Source of the DNA: Eutypa lata
Taxonomy: Eukaryota > Ascomycota > Sordariomycetes > Xylariales > Diatrypaceae
Length of the DNA: 64,000 nt
Reading direction: 5' to 3'
Assembly (NCBI GenBank): GCA_022661535.1
Contig: JAKULF010000009.1
Span: 1,922,001 to 1,986,000 of the forward strand
How positions within the stretch are numbered: position 1 is the first letter of the stretch; each line of letters begins with the position of its first letter. Positions 24,109 to 35,733 of this stretch are shown in pieces. The notes under the pieces are model-generated. The model ran no database searches, was not told where the DNA came from, and worked only from the letters and a program-made list of their open reading frames with translations. The translations under genes and the position numbers were made by a program.

Positions 24109-24735
24109 ATGGCACCTCGAAAGCAACAGATCCGAGCAGCCAAAGACGGTGCATCAACAACAGACCAGGTCAAGAAACTTACCACGAAGGCTGGGGTCCA
24201 AAAGTCGAAAGGGAGGGGTAAAAACACAAAGAAAGACACACCAAGCAAGATAAAATCCGACCACGCAGCTATACTCAATGAGGTTCTCAGTTCGGAAAAT
24301 GACTTAAGTCCTCTCTTAGACGACGAGCTGAAAACGGGACCAAGCGGTCGAACCCCCGCCAAGAAGACGCCGGCACGGAAACGCGGCGGCAAGAAAAAGA
24401 AGAAAGAGGAGAAGTTCATGGACGATTTTCTGACGCCCGAAGAGGCGGCCGACCAATTGAGAAGATCTGAGCGATGGATTCCGGACATAGAGCTACGGAC
24501 GCGCCCGACCACCAAGCCCGATAGTATACCTATTCAGCTTTGGATGTCGTATTGCATGATGGAGGAGTTTGTTTACAGGCAGTCTTTGACCGAGGAAGAG
24601 GTCCTCTCGTTGCCGCTCATAGATGATGTCTTCATCTACAAGCAAGGGGGCCCGATGCCGTCGGCGCCCCCCGGATATCATTGGGATGAAGAAAAGAATT
24701 TGGTGCCGAACCAACCGGAAACTCCGAGTACATGA
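24109..24735 (+). CDS. Lysine-rich basic protein, probably nuclear
   Basis: Intronless 208-codon frame with a clear ATG. Residues 1-100 are strongly basic and low complexity, with histone-tail-like and AT-hook-like runs (KKTPARKRGGKKKKKEEK) that would serve as nuclear localisation signals. Residues 104-208 are acidic to neutral and look folded (FLTPEEAADQLRRSERWIP, then QLWMSYCMMEEFVYRQSLTEEE). They end in a proline-rich tail with a PPGYHWDEEKN phrase. I do not recognise a named domain. DNA or chromatin binding is a guess from charge only. Codon use looks normal and the frame is longer than any neighbouring noise, so I take it as a real gene. Confidence 0.6.
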   Translation: MAPRKQQIRAAKDGASTTDQVKKLTTKAGVQKSKGRGKNTKKDTPSKIKSDHAAILNEVLSSENDLSPLLDDELKTGPSGRTPAKKTPARKRGGKKKKKEEKFMDDFLTPEEAADQLRRSERWIPDIELRTRPTTKPDSIPIQLWMSYCMMEEFVYRQSLTEEEVLSLPLIDDVFIYKQGGPMPSAPPGYHWDEEKNLVPNQPETPST

Positions 24736-25429
24736 GACGATAAGCGAGAAAGATATTTTATTGATCGTCATAGAATGGGAGCAAACTGAAGACAGGATTT
24801 CCGGCGCGATATCATATAGATAAATGTACGTTAGTGTGTTGAACGGCAATTAAATATACCTACCAATAATATCCAGCTCAACTTTCAACCGTTGTCAATG
24901 TATGACATTAGGTTCTCTAAAATGCTGTTCTACGGCGACGTTCATAGTATTCATCACTGCCTGTCGTTACTTGCTGCCTCCATGCATACTTCGGTGTCCC
25001 TATTGGTTAACAATAGTCAAATGCTGAGTGGGAAGGTCTGTAATAGCCTCAACCACAACCCGGCCGGTGAAGGTTTTCAACCGTCGCCCCATGCCTCGAA
25101 TCGTACCATCTTCGCATGCCGTAGTTGGCCTACGGGACACTGTGATATTACTATATTTTGTATCGATCTTTTTATAGGCCCTTAAGTAATATCAAAAGAT
25201 CTTGAGTTGTACGAAGAGTAAGCATTGGTTGTTAAGGAGTGCCAGTTGTGGGTGGCACTTAATAGTGGCATTTAAGGCATGGGTGCTAGGTTTTATACGT
25301 GGTGGGCTGGGATTAAACGGCAGACTAATTAAGGGGTGGTTAAATATATAGTTTTTATAACTTCAAGTACGTAAGGGATGATAGATGGCTGCAAATCTTA
25401 CGAAGATAATTAATACGTAAGTTTAAAAG
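24736..25429. other. Intergenic, no supported gene
   Basis: Downstream of the lysine-rich protein. The 24892-25185 frame is unconvincing. Around 25230-25330 the sequence becomes G-rich (short GTGGCACTTAATAGTGGC-like direct repeats) just before the AT-only block. Confidence 0.4.
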
Positions 25430-26160
25430 GTTAAGTAATAATTAAATAATTAACTAGCATCGCGTTTTTTAAGTTAATTTATTTTTTAATTTCCTTTTAA
25501 TTTCTTTTTAAATCTTGTTTTTTAAACTTATTTTTTTTATATTTTTATTTTATATTTAACTTTAATATAATATATATATTTTTAAAATTAATATTTTATT
25601 TTTATTTTTAAATATTATAATAAATTTAATAATAATAATAATTTATAAAATATTTAATAAAATAATAAAATAATAATTTAATTAAACGAAAAATTACATT
25701 ATCATTTAACGTTTATAATCGAAATAATATTTAAATAATTAAATTTTTAATTTAAATATTTTTAATAATATATAAACTTTTAAAAATTAATAATATAACT
25801 TTTAATTTTTAATATATTTTATATAATATTAAAATATTTATTTTAATTTATTTAATATATATAAACTTTTTATATTTTTATAATTAATAAAGTAATTAAA
25901 TTATTTATAATAAAAACTTAAAATAAAATTTAAATTAATAATAATTTAATAATAATTATAAATTATAAATTATAAGTTAATAAATTTATAAACTTATAAA
26001 ATAAATATTTTAATTTAATAATTATATTAAATAATTTTATATAAACTTTATTTAATAAATTATTTATTATTAATTTAATTTTATATAACGTATTACGTAA
26101 AAAACGTATATATTACGCTTAAGTTAAATGTAAAAAAAAAATACTTTAATTCGAAATAAA
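25430..26160. repeat. AT-only, RIP-like repeat block
   Basis: About 730 bp almost entirely of A and T. The few C/G are mostly in TTTTAAC/ACG contexts with CpG retained, as in the other RIP-mutated blocks of this window. I looked for terminal inverted repeats: the left TCGCGTTTTTTAAG and the right complement ATACGTTTTTTACG are only weakly alike. The type of element is therefore undetermined. No coding capacity. Confidence 0.6.
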
Positions 26161-26399
26161 AGTAATAACTAAACAAATGAAGCTAAACGCTTAATAGCCG
26201 AAATCATTAATGCAATTAATATTTAATAAGTGTTTGGCGTTACCTACGTAACTATCTAAGCTTAATACGTTATCCAGTCTTCATAAATCGATTCGCCGTC
26301 ACTAGAGGAACCAGCATCGTTACTATCAAACAACGACGAGTTGACGACTGTTTCCTCGCCGGTCCAAAAGAGGATTGACTATCCCCTATAATCATTGCT
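26161..26399. other. 3' flank of STAND/ankyrin gene
   Basis: Short transition from AT-only repeat to gene. The small minus-strand frame at 26270-26479 overlaps the end of the ankyrin gene in another frame. Confidence 0.35.
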
Positions 26400-28677
26400 T
26401 CAACCAACCTCCTGAATGCTACCCTTGAAGTCGGTGCTCCGAGAGGATTGCTCAACAGCATCCAGTGCCGACATGCCATGTTGATCCTTAGCCGCTACAT
26501 TGATTCCCTGCAGCCTATGGGACTGGAGGACGTCCAAAATATCAATGGATGTTGTCCATTGTGCCGCGTAGTGTAATACTCCATGCCCGATTGTGTAGTC
26601 TGCTCCTCCCTCGAGGAGGACCTTTAGAGCATCCACATGGTTCCCACCACATGTTAAAAACACTGGGATATTTCCAGCTTTATTCATCACGTTGATGTTA
26701 GCAGCATGTTGAAGCAAACATCTTATGGCCTTTGCGTGACCTTCGGATGCTGCACGATGGAGACTTGTTGATCCTGTACCTACGGTGTTGTCATCGAGGT
26801 CTACCTCCGGCGATATGAACGGCTCAATCTTTTCTGGGTCGTCGTGGAACCGAGTTGCTATTCGCAATGGATGACCTTGAAGTGGTGTCCAGTACCCCGG
26901 ATTGGCGCCATTGTGCAGCAATACTTGGGTGACCGATGTCTCACCGGCTATTGCAGCGCAATGTAATGGGGAAATGCCTTCGTGGTCAGCGATATGGGGG
27001 TCCGCACGAAGCTTGAGAAGAGCGGACGTGGCACTTAGATCCTTCCGCCGTACCGACCACCATAGTGGCGTTCTGCCGTGTGAGTCGGGTGTGTTAATAT
27101 CGGCGGCTGAAAGATTCAGTTGCTCCACCAGGTCGATAGAACTTAACCCGAGGACAATTTTGTGCACAGGTGTGAGCTGCCAATCTTCCAAGTGGTCGCT
27201 TCCAGGGAATAGGTTTTGCAATTCTCGAAGAAACTCTTTCGAGCCTTCTCGCCCCAGAATCCCCTTCCATGCACGATCCAATGCAGAACTCTTCAGCGTC
27301 AGTGAATTTGCCGCAACGATATCAATCCTACATAGGAATCGCTCACATATTGCTGTCATTATCGATATATGGATCTGCACCTGCCATTAGCAATAAGCGG
27401 CAAGAATCCAACTGGCCCTCCCTTATGGCATCCTAGAAATGGTTAGTATAGAGAAGGCAGTATGCATAAAAATAGCCTTACATGTAGGGGACTATCTCCA
27501 TATAGACCCCCAATGTCGTTTGGATGGGCTAGGCGTTGTTCAAACATGCGTTTCAGCTCTGGAATGTTGCCATGCTGGGCTGTGAAGTAAAATTGTGAGT
27601 TCAAAGGGATGATATTCCGCATCCGAATGCTGATTGTTGGCTGAGCCATGGTAGACGAAAAGTTTGCGACAAGAACCTTCGTGAAAAACCAGCTTGGAAA
27701 GTAATACTTCACCTCAGCTTTGAGTGAGGACTCTGATCCGTACGCAGCACAGCCCGGTTCAGAGCATCGCCGACCTCCAATAAAGTTCCCGCTATATCCG
27801 ATAAAGAGCCTTCCAATGAAGGAGTTGAGAAGTGATGGCGTTCCAAATCTGCGCCGGACGTGACAAGTGCAACTACACCAATCCTTGCAAAGCCTAGGCG
27901 TCACAGTGAAAACAGTATGACTAATTCGTTGCGTGCGTAGGGCATTCTGAGGTCGACCATGACTATTCCCTTCCAATGCCGTGGAAAGCTCATTCTGCAG
28001 GCTTGGTATATCTGCAGCTGCATCTGTAGTAACGGGGGTGGGTGGCGTAAAATATTGCCCAAGATCACCAATCACTCGGAGGATCTCGTTCTGTGAATTC
28101 TCATTGCGTGTATTATTGTTCTGATAATCAAGATTAAGAGTCGTAAGGGCAATATCTATCCTCCTCGTTCCGGAACTATGTAATATGAGTACATGATAGT
28201 TTTGCTTGATGGTGACTCACATGTTGTAGGCAGCAGGAAGTGTTCCAATATCATGTCTCACTTCTCGTAACTCTGAAATAAGCGAGAGAACCCGATACTT
28301 CCTCTTTGCCCACTTGAGTCGCCACCCTGATCGAGTGTTTTGCATGCCTGATTTATCAACCTCATTCTTAAGCTCTTCGACTTTCTCGGTGGCGCGGTGT
28401 AAAGTCTGCGAAAGATGGGAGGATTGCTGAGCTGTTTGGCCACTAATTCTTATCAGTATATCAGTAAGCGCTCATTCAAAATGCCCGTAAGATTCAACTA
28501 ACTTGCTCTCAAGGTCACCTTGAATCCTTTGAATTTCATGGAAGAGCACTTCAAGATCTGATATTTCATTTGCGAGTGATAACAACTCGTTGGGGGCATT
28601 CTTGAGACTGCGGATTATCTTTCCCACCGTTACTCCAGTCCCAGCTAGGGTAAAGTAAGGCCTATAATTTCGGCCAT
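26400..28677 (-). CDS. Fungal STAND N-terminal domain/ankyrin protein, damaged start
   Basis: Five exons: about 28677-28503, 28442-28221, 28175-27482, 27432-27347 and 27288-26400; about 690 residues. The N terminus resembles the helical N-terminal domain of fungal STAND proteins (LAGTGVTVGKIIRSLKNAPN, then NEISDLEVLFHEI). A region with LSQTLHRATEKVEEL follows, then a middle region with CTCHVRRRFG and a cysteine-containing GGRRCSEPGC. Six or so ankyrin repeats come last (GDSPLHDAIREGQLDSCRLL, GRTPLWWSVRRKD, GISPLHCAAIAGET, GSTSLHRAASEGH). There is no NACHT domain. The only sensible ATG (28675-28677, reading MAEIIGLT) is one frame off from the conserved domain and about four residues short, so a small deletion seems to have broken the start; otherwise an upstream exon is unseen. 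Such proteins are linked to allorecognition and immunity by family analogy only. Confidence 0.75.
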
Positions 28678-30205
28678 ATGCGGTCGAAGACACAAATGGC
28701 TGAACAAAGTTCAATTATAAGGAAGATGTGAAAGTTTAACAACTACAACATAGCACTAATAACTAGCTGTACCAGGATGGATATAGGTTAGCCAATTATA
28801 AAACCCATTCACATTATCCTTTCAGGAAGAAAAAGGCTACCTGGTTAATTATTAGCGTCTGCATTGAATGTTACGCAGTAGCAACTCGGGCAAAGGGCAT
28901 TATTCTTTTCTAGCCCACCTAATCAACCTGGCCTGTGTAATTTTAAGTGATCGAGATCTAGTTATGACTTTATCTCTACACTTATCTATCAGTCATGACT
29001 GTAATTAGGCCAAATGAAGACGACCTTTGGCAACCCCGCCCTGTATGTAAGTGTCGGCAATAAAACGCGAAAAGCAAGTTCACTTAAAGACGCCCGAGAG
29101 CTTACCTTACAATCTTTGTTGCATACTGCCGATTGATGAGTTGTCAGGTTTGAAGGGGAAAAAAATGCATTGCTAATAGACATCCAAGGCTGTAACGACC
29201 TTTCCATTGACCGGTGGAATACAGGACTGACGCTAAAATTAAGGTAAGGCATACCCATCAGGATTTGATCGCCGAGCCGATATGAGAGTCCGATTTAGAG
29301 AATACAGCTTCTCGACCTTCATGTGTACTTTAATTACATGGTGCAGGTTAAATGTTGGAGTAACTCAGCCTCGCCAAAACTGCCTCGGCACTCACCGAAG
29401 CTCCTCACCGGTTATGCATGAACTGGTTCGTACTTTTTGGAAATCAGGTTGTCTTGCCTAACAACACATAGCTAGGAGCAGGCAACTGCAGCTAGTTCTA
29501 TCCGACAAGCTACTGGACGATGCAACGAAGGTCTGGCCACGCCTGCTGGGCGATGCCACTTACTCCACATCGTCACCGGCTTACCGCTGTCATCACTTAG
29601 ACGACGGAATCTAGCTCGATGATACCTAAAACGATCCGGGGAAGAGGCGGGGTAGGAATGTACTGCGCCCCCTTTTCACCTCCCCTCAGCGTAACACGTC
29701 GTCGAATAGGTCGTCGAATAGCAACAGATCATGCAGCATTACATCATCAAACAGACCTTCAAGCTTCAATTGCCACGTCTCAGGTAGCTACCCACGCAAC
29801 CCGCGAGGGAAGCCCATTAAGACTCGAAACGCCTCTGCTCCTCTCAACAGCCCTAGTCAGCCTGATGGTCGGGACCGATTAGTGCTTACAATAAGCTAAA
29901 CATATGTATGTACATACCTGTATAACATTAAAACAAGGATGTCTCATGCTGTTGTTGTAAGCATCTGCAATAGCCTTACATATATATAAGTACTTTTGGA
30001 TTTGGAGTATTGTTGTATTGTATCATACAAAAGAAATACTTGACATATCTTCTATTAAATAAGGCTATTTTAATTTATTAGTAATAAATAACTTTGAAAC
30101 AATACCCATTGATAAGCAAGCTATTGACTTGACGTGTAAGCACAACACAATTATAATTTAGTCTGTTTGCTAAATGTAAAGAATGCACCCCTGAACGTAT
30201 AATGC
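28678..30205. other. Gene-poor spacer
   Basis: About 1.5 kb. Frames at 28989-29258 (minus) and 29619-29882 (plus) show no motif, conserved-looking segment or splice partners. No RNA gene recognised. Confidence 0.45.
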
Positions 30206-30982
30206 TTAGAAATTCGCATGCTGAAAATAGCTTGTGATATCGTTATCATCTGTGAATATCAGCGAAGCCTTATTTTGACTAGCTACTTGCTCAAGGGCAT
30301 CTAGCAGCGAGTAACATAACGTCTCGGTATATTCGTTGAAAGCTGCGCTTATACCGTCGATAATAACCAGCAATTTCTTGCGGCTTACCAGCGACCATTT
30401 GAGATGTAGCTTCGGCAGCGCGCGAAGAATTTTAATTCCAGCTTCTGAGCTCCCAAATTGCAGTTGTAGAAACCGCTTCTCGCATAGGTCTGGGTGGGCG
30501 GGAAACCTCTCTGGCAGCAGCGACACTAGGTTAGAAATCAGAGAACTTACTATTCGAAGGAGCGCTAGTTCTGGGCTCTTCTTGAGGCTAGAGTCGAGAT
30601 CGTCCAGGGTGTAGTGATAATATGAACTTACCCGGATCACGCCCAACCCCGGGTTTGAAGCGCGGAGGAACCGGGCCATCGTCTCACTGGCCTGGCTTTG
30701 TGTTATTTCGTTGTTCCCCGTGCTAGCTCCCTCAACCATGCAATTCATCTTTTCGCCCTCCTTGTTCCAGATTTTGAGGATCTGGGGCATGGGAAGTTCA
30801 CCTAGATCCGGCACCATTCGGCTGTGACAGTGGCCTAGTGTGGTATACACGTGGCGGGGAGGCAGGTGGTATGTTAGTTGCAAGTGGTCAGCATAAGGTA
30901 AGATATCTTCTTTCAAAGCTACATTATTTGGTGGGGCCAGTGTTTTCCGTTGACCGGATAGGAGATTATGTAATAACTTCAT
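30206..30982 (-). CDS. Hypothetical protein, possible P-loop NTPase fragment
   Basis: Intronless 258-codon frame with its own ATG. I do not recognise the family. Visible features are a Walker-B-like hydrophobic run ending in Asp (KKLLVIIDGI, residues 202-211), a preceding QLQFGSSEAG segment and a helical N-terminal part. There is no P-loop (GxxxxGK) upstream, so if it derives from a NACHT/STAND-type ATPase the nucleotide-binding loop is missing or lost. It ends abruptly (ITSYFQHANF), which suggests a truncated member of a larger protein. It lies between the ankyrin gene and an SDR. Confidence 0.5.
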   Translation of the reverse strand: MKLLHNLLSGQRKTLAPPNNVALKEDILPYADHLQLTYHLPPRHVYTTLGHCHSRMVPDLGELPMPQILKIWNKEGEKMNCMVEGASTGNNEITQSQASETMARFLRASNPGLGVIRVSSYYHYTLDDLDSSLKKSPELALLRIVSSLISNLVSLLPERFPAHPDLCEKRFLQLQFGSSEAGIKILRALPKLHLKWSLVSRKKLLVIIDGISAAFNEYTETLCYSLLDALEQVASQNKASLIFTDDNDITSYFQHANF

Positions 30983-31379
30983 TTTTATCTGCTGTTCGGA
31001 CGTGGAAATTGTTTATAGGTAAATAGATTTGTAGGATGACGTTCCATAAAATCATCTACTCACGCACATACACGCATATATATATATGCATCAAAGTAGT
31101 GGCCTAGGTTAACATTCAACAAAGCCAACACTTTGATAATAATGACGTTGTTCACTTTCATAAAGAGATGCGCCGTCATTCAACTTGCCGTTTCGGTTGA
31201 GCTGCGCCTTTGTACAACCCACCCACAAAGTGAATTTCACCTAGTCCCCTCGATGCTTTATAGTGTTCTTCTTTTGAGGATGATAGTCTACAGGTAATAT
31301 CTATAGTCATAGCAGTCGTAAATATAGCCTCTCCTTGCATAAATGAAGAGTGAGGCGCTCCATAGTACCAAACCCCTGC
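30983..31379. other. Short spacer
   Basis: Contains a brief (AT)n-like run, tatatatatatg near 31080. No gene seen. Confidence 0.45.
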
Positions 31380-32477
31380 CTACTTATTGATAGCAAAGCC
31401 GGCCTGGTTCTCTACCCTAGTGCCTTCCACGACCGCCTCCATAAGGTTGTCGCAGTACTCTGGGGCTTTGACAACATAGAAGTTCTTCCCGTTTGCGACG
31501 ACAGTTTGTCCAATGGCTTCTTTTGCGGTGATTTTAATGCCTTTGGCATCAACGAAGTCTTCTCCATCTGCTAGCATCAAGACCACCTTGGAGATCTGGT
31601 CGAGCGGTGTGAACACGTGCTCCGGGTAGCTTTCCCAGGCGGCCATAGGGATGATCGGCGTCTTGACAGCACCAGGGCAGAGCGCGTTGACGCGGATACC
31701 GTCGGCCTTGTAGAACCAGTCGGCAATAGAACGGGCGAATCCGACAACACCGTCTAGATATGATAGGGAGTTAGTGAGGGGCATGTTACATTATTCTCTC
31801 GGGGGTTGAAAATCAACCCAAATTTGAAAGAAAAAAAGTTGGAAGTAATGGAAAGAGAATTAGGGACTCACGCTTGGCAGCCGCATACGTCGGTGCGCAG
31901 AAGCTAGGCCAGAGCCCGGAGCAGCTAGATGTGATGACGATCGAGCCCTTCTCGGGGGACTGGCGGATGTAGTGGCGGGCTAGGTGCACGCTGTTGATGC
32001 AGCCCTTCAGGTTGACGTCGACGCTGGTCATGTTCATCTCCGGGGGCGGCTCGATCGACCGGCCGGTGTCGACGTAGAAGTTGGCACGCTCGAGGATGCC
32101 GGCGTTGGCGAAGACGAAGTCGAGCCGCTGGTTCCCCGCCACGAAGGCCGCCTTGAAGGCCGCCCCGAGCTGGGCGTAGTTGGTCAGGTCCGCCTGGTGG
32201 AAGGAGGTGTTGGGCACCGAGGCGGCCACCTCCTTCCCTTCCGCCTCCTTGATATCGATAATGTGGATTTGCCACCCGCCGCGCGCGGCGAGGGCTTGGA
32301 CAACTGCCAGTCCCATGCCACCGGCTTTGAATCCAATTTCATGTTAATAACAGATCAGATGGGGATGTGTCATGCATGCAGCCACCATGCGAGTCATATG
32401 TCTGTTTGCGTAGTGTGTGTGTTAAACTTACAGCCGCCAGTCACCACCGCCACTTTCTGCGAAGTTAAGGAAGCCAT
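31380..32477 (-). CDS. Short-chain dehydrogenase/reductase
   Basis: Three exons: 32477-32432, 32324-31872 and 31753-31380; 290 residues, usual for a classical SDR. The cofactor motif TGGSGGMG spans residues 13-20 across intron 1; the acidic residue after beta-2 (IHIIDIKE) suggests NAD preference. FANAG is present, and the catalytic residues are Ser148/149, Tyr162 and Lys166 (PTYAAAK). VNALCPGAVKTPI follows. The overall layout resembles 15-hydroxyprostaglandin-dehydrogenase-like fungal SDRs that oxidise a secondary alcohol. The second half of exon 2 is notably GC-rich compared with its surroundings. Substrate unknown; no obvious partner enzymes adjoin it. Confidence 0.9.
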
Positions 32478-34436
32478 GATTGGTAGTCTCGTCCAATCCA
32501 GCCGGTAACCGTTGCTTGTTCTTGGTAAGTGTATCAGATATTCTAGGATTCTGGGTCGTTAGATGTTAACCGAGAGAGGTGGTTTGGTGAAAATAAAATA
32601 AAATAAACCTTAATGAGGAGTCCAAGAGGCGGGCTTCGGACACATAACATCGTGCGAGGCCATAAGGCGAACAGGGGAGATGCCAGGTCGGCATGGGCTG
32701 CCATGAATGGCTCCGTAATGTTTTATCTCATTTTCTATCCATGGTGTAGGAAACAGTAGGTGAGCATGACCGTGCGCTAAACTCTCGGTATTTCCCGTAC
32801 ACTAGCAATATAAGCCCCATTTGACGTGTGGGGAGATCAAGCAGCGCAAAGAGACTTCCATCGACAACCCCGGATTCATGTACGTAGATAATTGACCATC
32901 TTCCTAGGATCGTCTGCCGGGCTCTCCCCTTGCTAGCCCGAGTCTCAGAATTGCCAAGTAAGCGGAATATTTCGACCTGTCCGTCTGTCCAACGACATCG
33001 TTCGTACGAAGTGGACCGAGTGGATTGGGTCGACCGGTGGGGAAATATTACAGTGCAACCAAGCCGCCGGACCGCCTATACCATCGCCGCCTTAACCACC
33101 TCGCTTAGCTGTCACGCCACAGTAGCATTCTATACACCATGTCACGAAGGACGTTGCAACCAACCAGATGTCCTACCGTTGGGTAACAACCCGAAAGCTT
33201 GGCTGCAAGGCCCGGGAAAGGAGAAAGAAATATGCACTGTCGACTATCGTCAATAATAGGAGATAAACTAGACGTTTTTTTCGTACCAAAAGGTAAATTT
33301 TCTAATACATACCTATGTAGAATGGACGAGCTTTCAGCACACTGCTGATTGATTAGGATATTCACATTGCTATACGAAGTCTACATAAGCACAATCTTCC
33401 TTAACATCGTATGTAGTTATTTTTCTTCTTCTTTTAATGAAGCTACCGAGTTGCAGTCTGTGTGTCGATGTCCCACACGTGTAAACTACACCGTATTCAA
33501 TGCCTTCCTCGCACGAAGGCATATTCCGTGACTTGACAAGGTGATTTCGAAGGACGAGCATTGCTATTCACGGTTTGAGCTTAGCAACGGTTGGAATATC
33601 CGGCGGTATTCAGCTTGGCATTATGGAACTTCTCTCGTCACTCGATTCATGGTTGCATAGGCTACATCGAGGTATAAGGACATATGTCTACGATCTTGGT
33701 GTGTTCCCGATCAAATTTAGCCGCGTAGTGTCGATACATATAAGAGGGTATGCCTGCCGGCATTGAATATTAAAACATGGGGTATTGCTTCCGAACCTCA
33801 GGGAATGTGTTTCTAGTAGTATTGAGTCTCGTCTGCAAAGTTCGGGTAGTTCCTTTAAATCGGCAAATATCCTTGTCCATAGCCGGTTAGAAACGAGTCC
33901 AAGGCGCATCTTTGAATCTGACCTAGCAATTGTAATAGGAATGCCATACGTAGTCTGCAGGCGGGGAAAAAAGCCTTTTTACGATATGAGTTTCATGCCA
34001 GGGGCGAGCAGCGAAGCGAAAAGGGAGAAGGGGAAAAGAGGGTCTCTAAGACGAAGTTTTACACAGGGCCGTGAAAGGGTTCGTAAATGAATAAAACATG
34101 TAGTAGTCAAGGGTGGTAGTTATGTATGTTCTGCGCAGGGAAAGAAATCGGTTAACGCTCAACATTAAGATCTTCAAGCACCAGGTTTGGGAAGATTCTA
34201 GACCTAGAGTTTCCCACTGCATCGGGTCTCGATTTGTCGAGCAAATCAAGCGACAACGCCAAGATCGCAGCAGGTGCATACGTATAATAGAGGCTGTCTC
34301 CCGCATTGATCCAATGGTAGCCCTCTGACATTTGAAAAGGAGTGGGTGTTTTGTTGACGAATTGTGTTGTTTTTTAGTCATTCTTTATCATATTATTATT
34401 CTTTATACACATCAAGCTCCTGTATAACAGTGCAAA
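32478..34436. other. Intergenic, no supported gene
   Basis: About 2 kb between divergent genes. Frames such as 32930-33256 and 33785-34090 (plus) look random. Presumably carries the promoters of the SDR and the rhodopsin-domain gene. Confidence 0.45.
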
Positions 34437-35733
34437 ATGGCAGACGCGCTAAAACCACTGATTACCGAATTTTGGGTTGAGTATGCAATCGGGAATGTAT
34501 TCCTGCTGTTGCGGTTCTATGCTAGAATCAAGGTTCTCGGTGTTAAAAGTCTGCAGCTAGACGACTATTTCGCATTTGCAGGATTTGTGAGTAAACCCCA
34601 TCTCTGCTGTCCCTTTGTTTCGACTGTCTGTCATTCGCTATAGGGGGTTCGCTAACGGAATTCTGAAAACCAGCTACTATGGATTCCTCTGATTGCCGGA
34701 ATGCATATGACGATGATGCTGGGAAATAATATAGGTTTGACGGCGGAAACGGCAGCACTGGTGCCACTGGAGGGGTACGAGAAAATGATCAAGGGGTCCA
34801 AAATGGGCTATTCTACGTGGTTCATATACATGACCTTCATCTGGTGCCTTAAGGGGGCCGTTCTAGCTTTATGTTACAGAATTGCGTATGTTCGACCGTT
34901 ACTAACCCTTCACATTCGTTGACTGACTTTGTTGTAGCTCCGGTCTCCCTAGAGAAATCAATATCGTCAAGGGTGTGGCTGTCCTCTCGATTCTCGCCTA
35001 CATCGCCTGTATGCTGGGCCATCTCCTCCAGTGCCTTCCAGTCAACAGGACCTGGCAGATCAACCCTTACCCCGGAGATGAATGCACGCTTCGGAATGCC
35101 AACTACTGGATTATTGGAACCCTGAACAGCGTGTACGTAAAATACAATTCTGATGTAGTCAGTCTCCCGCTAACTAGAGCTCCTAGCACGGACTTCTGCA
35201 TCATCTGCACCCCGATTCCGATCCTGATGAAGGTCAACCTCTCCTGGAAGCGCAAGCTGCTCCTTGTCCCCCTGCTCTGCTCCGGTATCTTCATCATGTG
35301 CGCCACGATCCTCCGGGCGTACTATTCGCTCAAGGCCATCACCTTACTGCCGATCGCCGCCGCGTGGGCTTCCCGGGAGACGTTCGTCGCGGCCGTCGCG
35401 GTCAGCATCCCCGGGATCAAGCCGCTGTTCAGCCAGTCGAAGTGGCTCAAGTCGCAGAGGTCGGCGGAAAATTACGGTTCGTACAACAAGAAGAGCGGGA
35501 ACGGATGGTCGGCGTCGTTCAAGCAGAAGTCGGGGCCGAACTTCGAGATGTCGAACGGAGGGAGGGCCTGGGATATCACCGCGTCAAAGAAGCACAAGGG
35601 GGAGAGGCTCTCGTCCAACGACAGCGAGGAGTACATCGTCCAAAAAGGAGCGCAGGCGCCCCCGCTCGATTCGGCTTATCCCGAAGACCACGCTATTACT
35701 GTCACGAGGGAGACCATCCTGTCTCGCACGTGA
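34437..35733 (+). CDS. Rhodopsin-domain seven-TM membrane protein (second copy)
   Basis: Four exons: 34437-34586, 34674-34885, 34938-35132 and 35187-35733; 367 residues with every phase closing. It has the family layout: TM1 then RFYARIKVLG...LDDYFAFAGF, a second TM pair, WFIYMTFIWCLKGAVLALCYRI, CLPVNRTWQI with the conserved tryptophan, DECTLRNANYW, DFCIICTPIPILMKV, and PGIKPLF after the last helix. A hydrophilic tail of about 110 residues rich in Ser, Lys and Gly follows. It differs clearly from the copy at 6.2-7.5 kb, so this is not a local duplication. Function unknown; surface sensing is inferred from the family name only. Exon 4 is unusually GC-rich. Confidence 0.88.

Noticed and set aside
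25430..26160. Terminal inverted repeats for this AT block
   Set aside because: The best candidate ends match only weakly and could arise from AT bias; the block is left as an unclassified repeat.
29619..29882. 87-codon plus-strand frame
   Set aside because: Arg/Thr/Ser-rich random-looking translation, no context.
32930..33256. 108-codon plus-strand frame
   Set aside because: No motif and no splice partners; likely chance.
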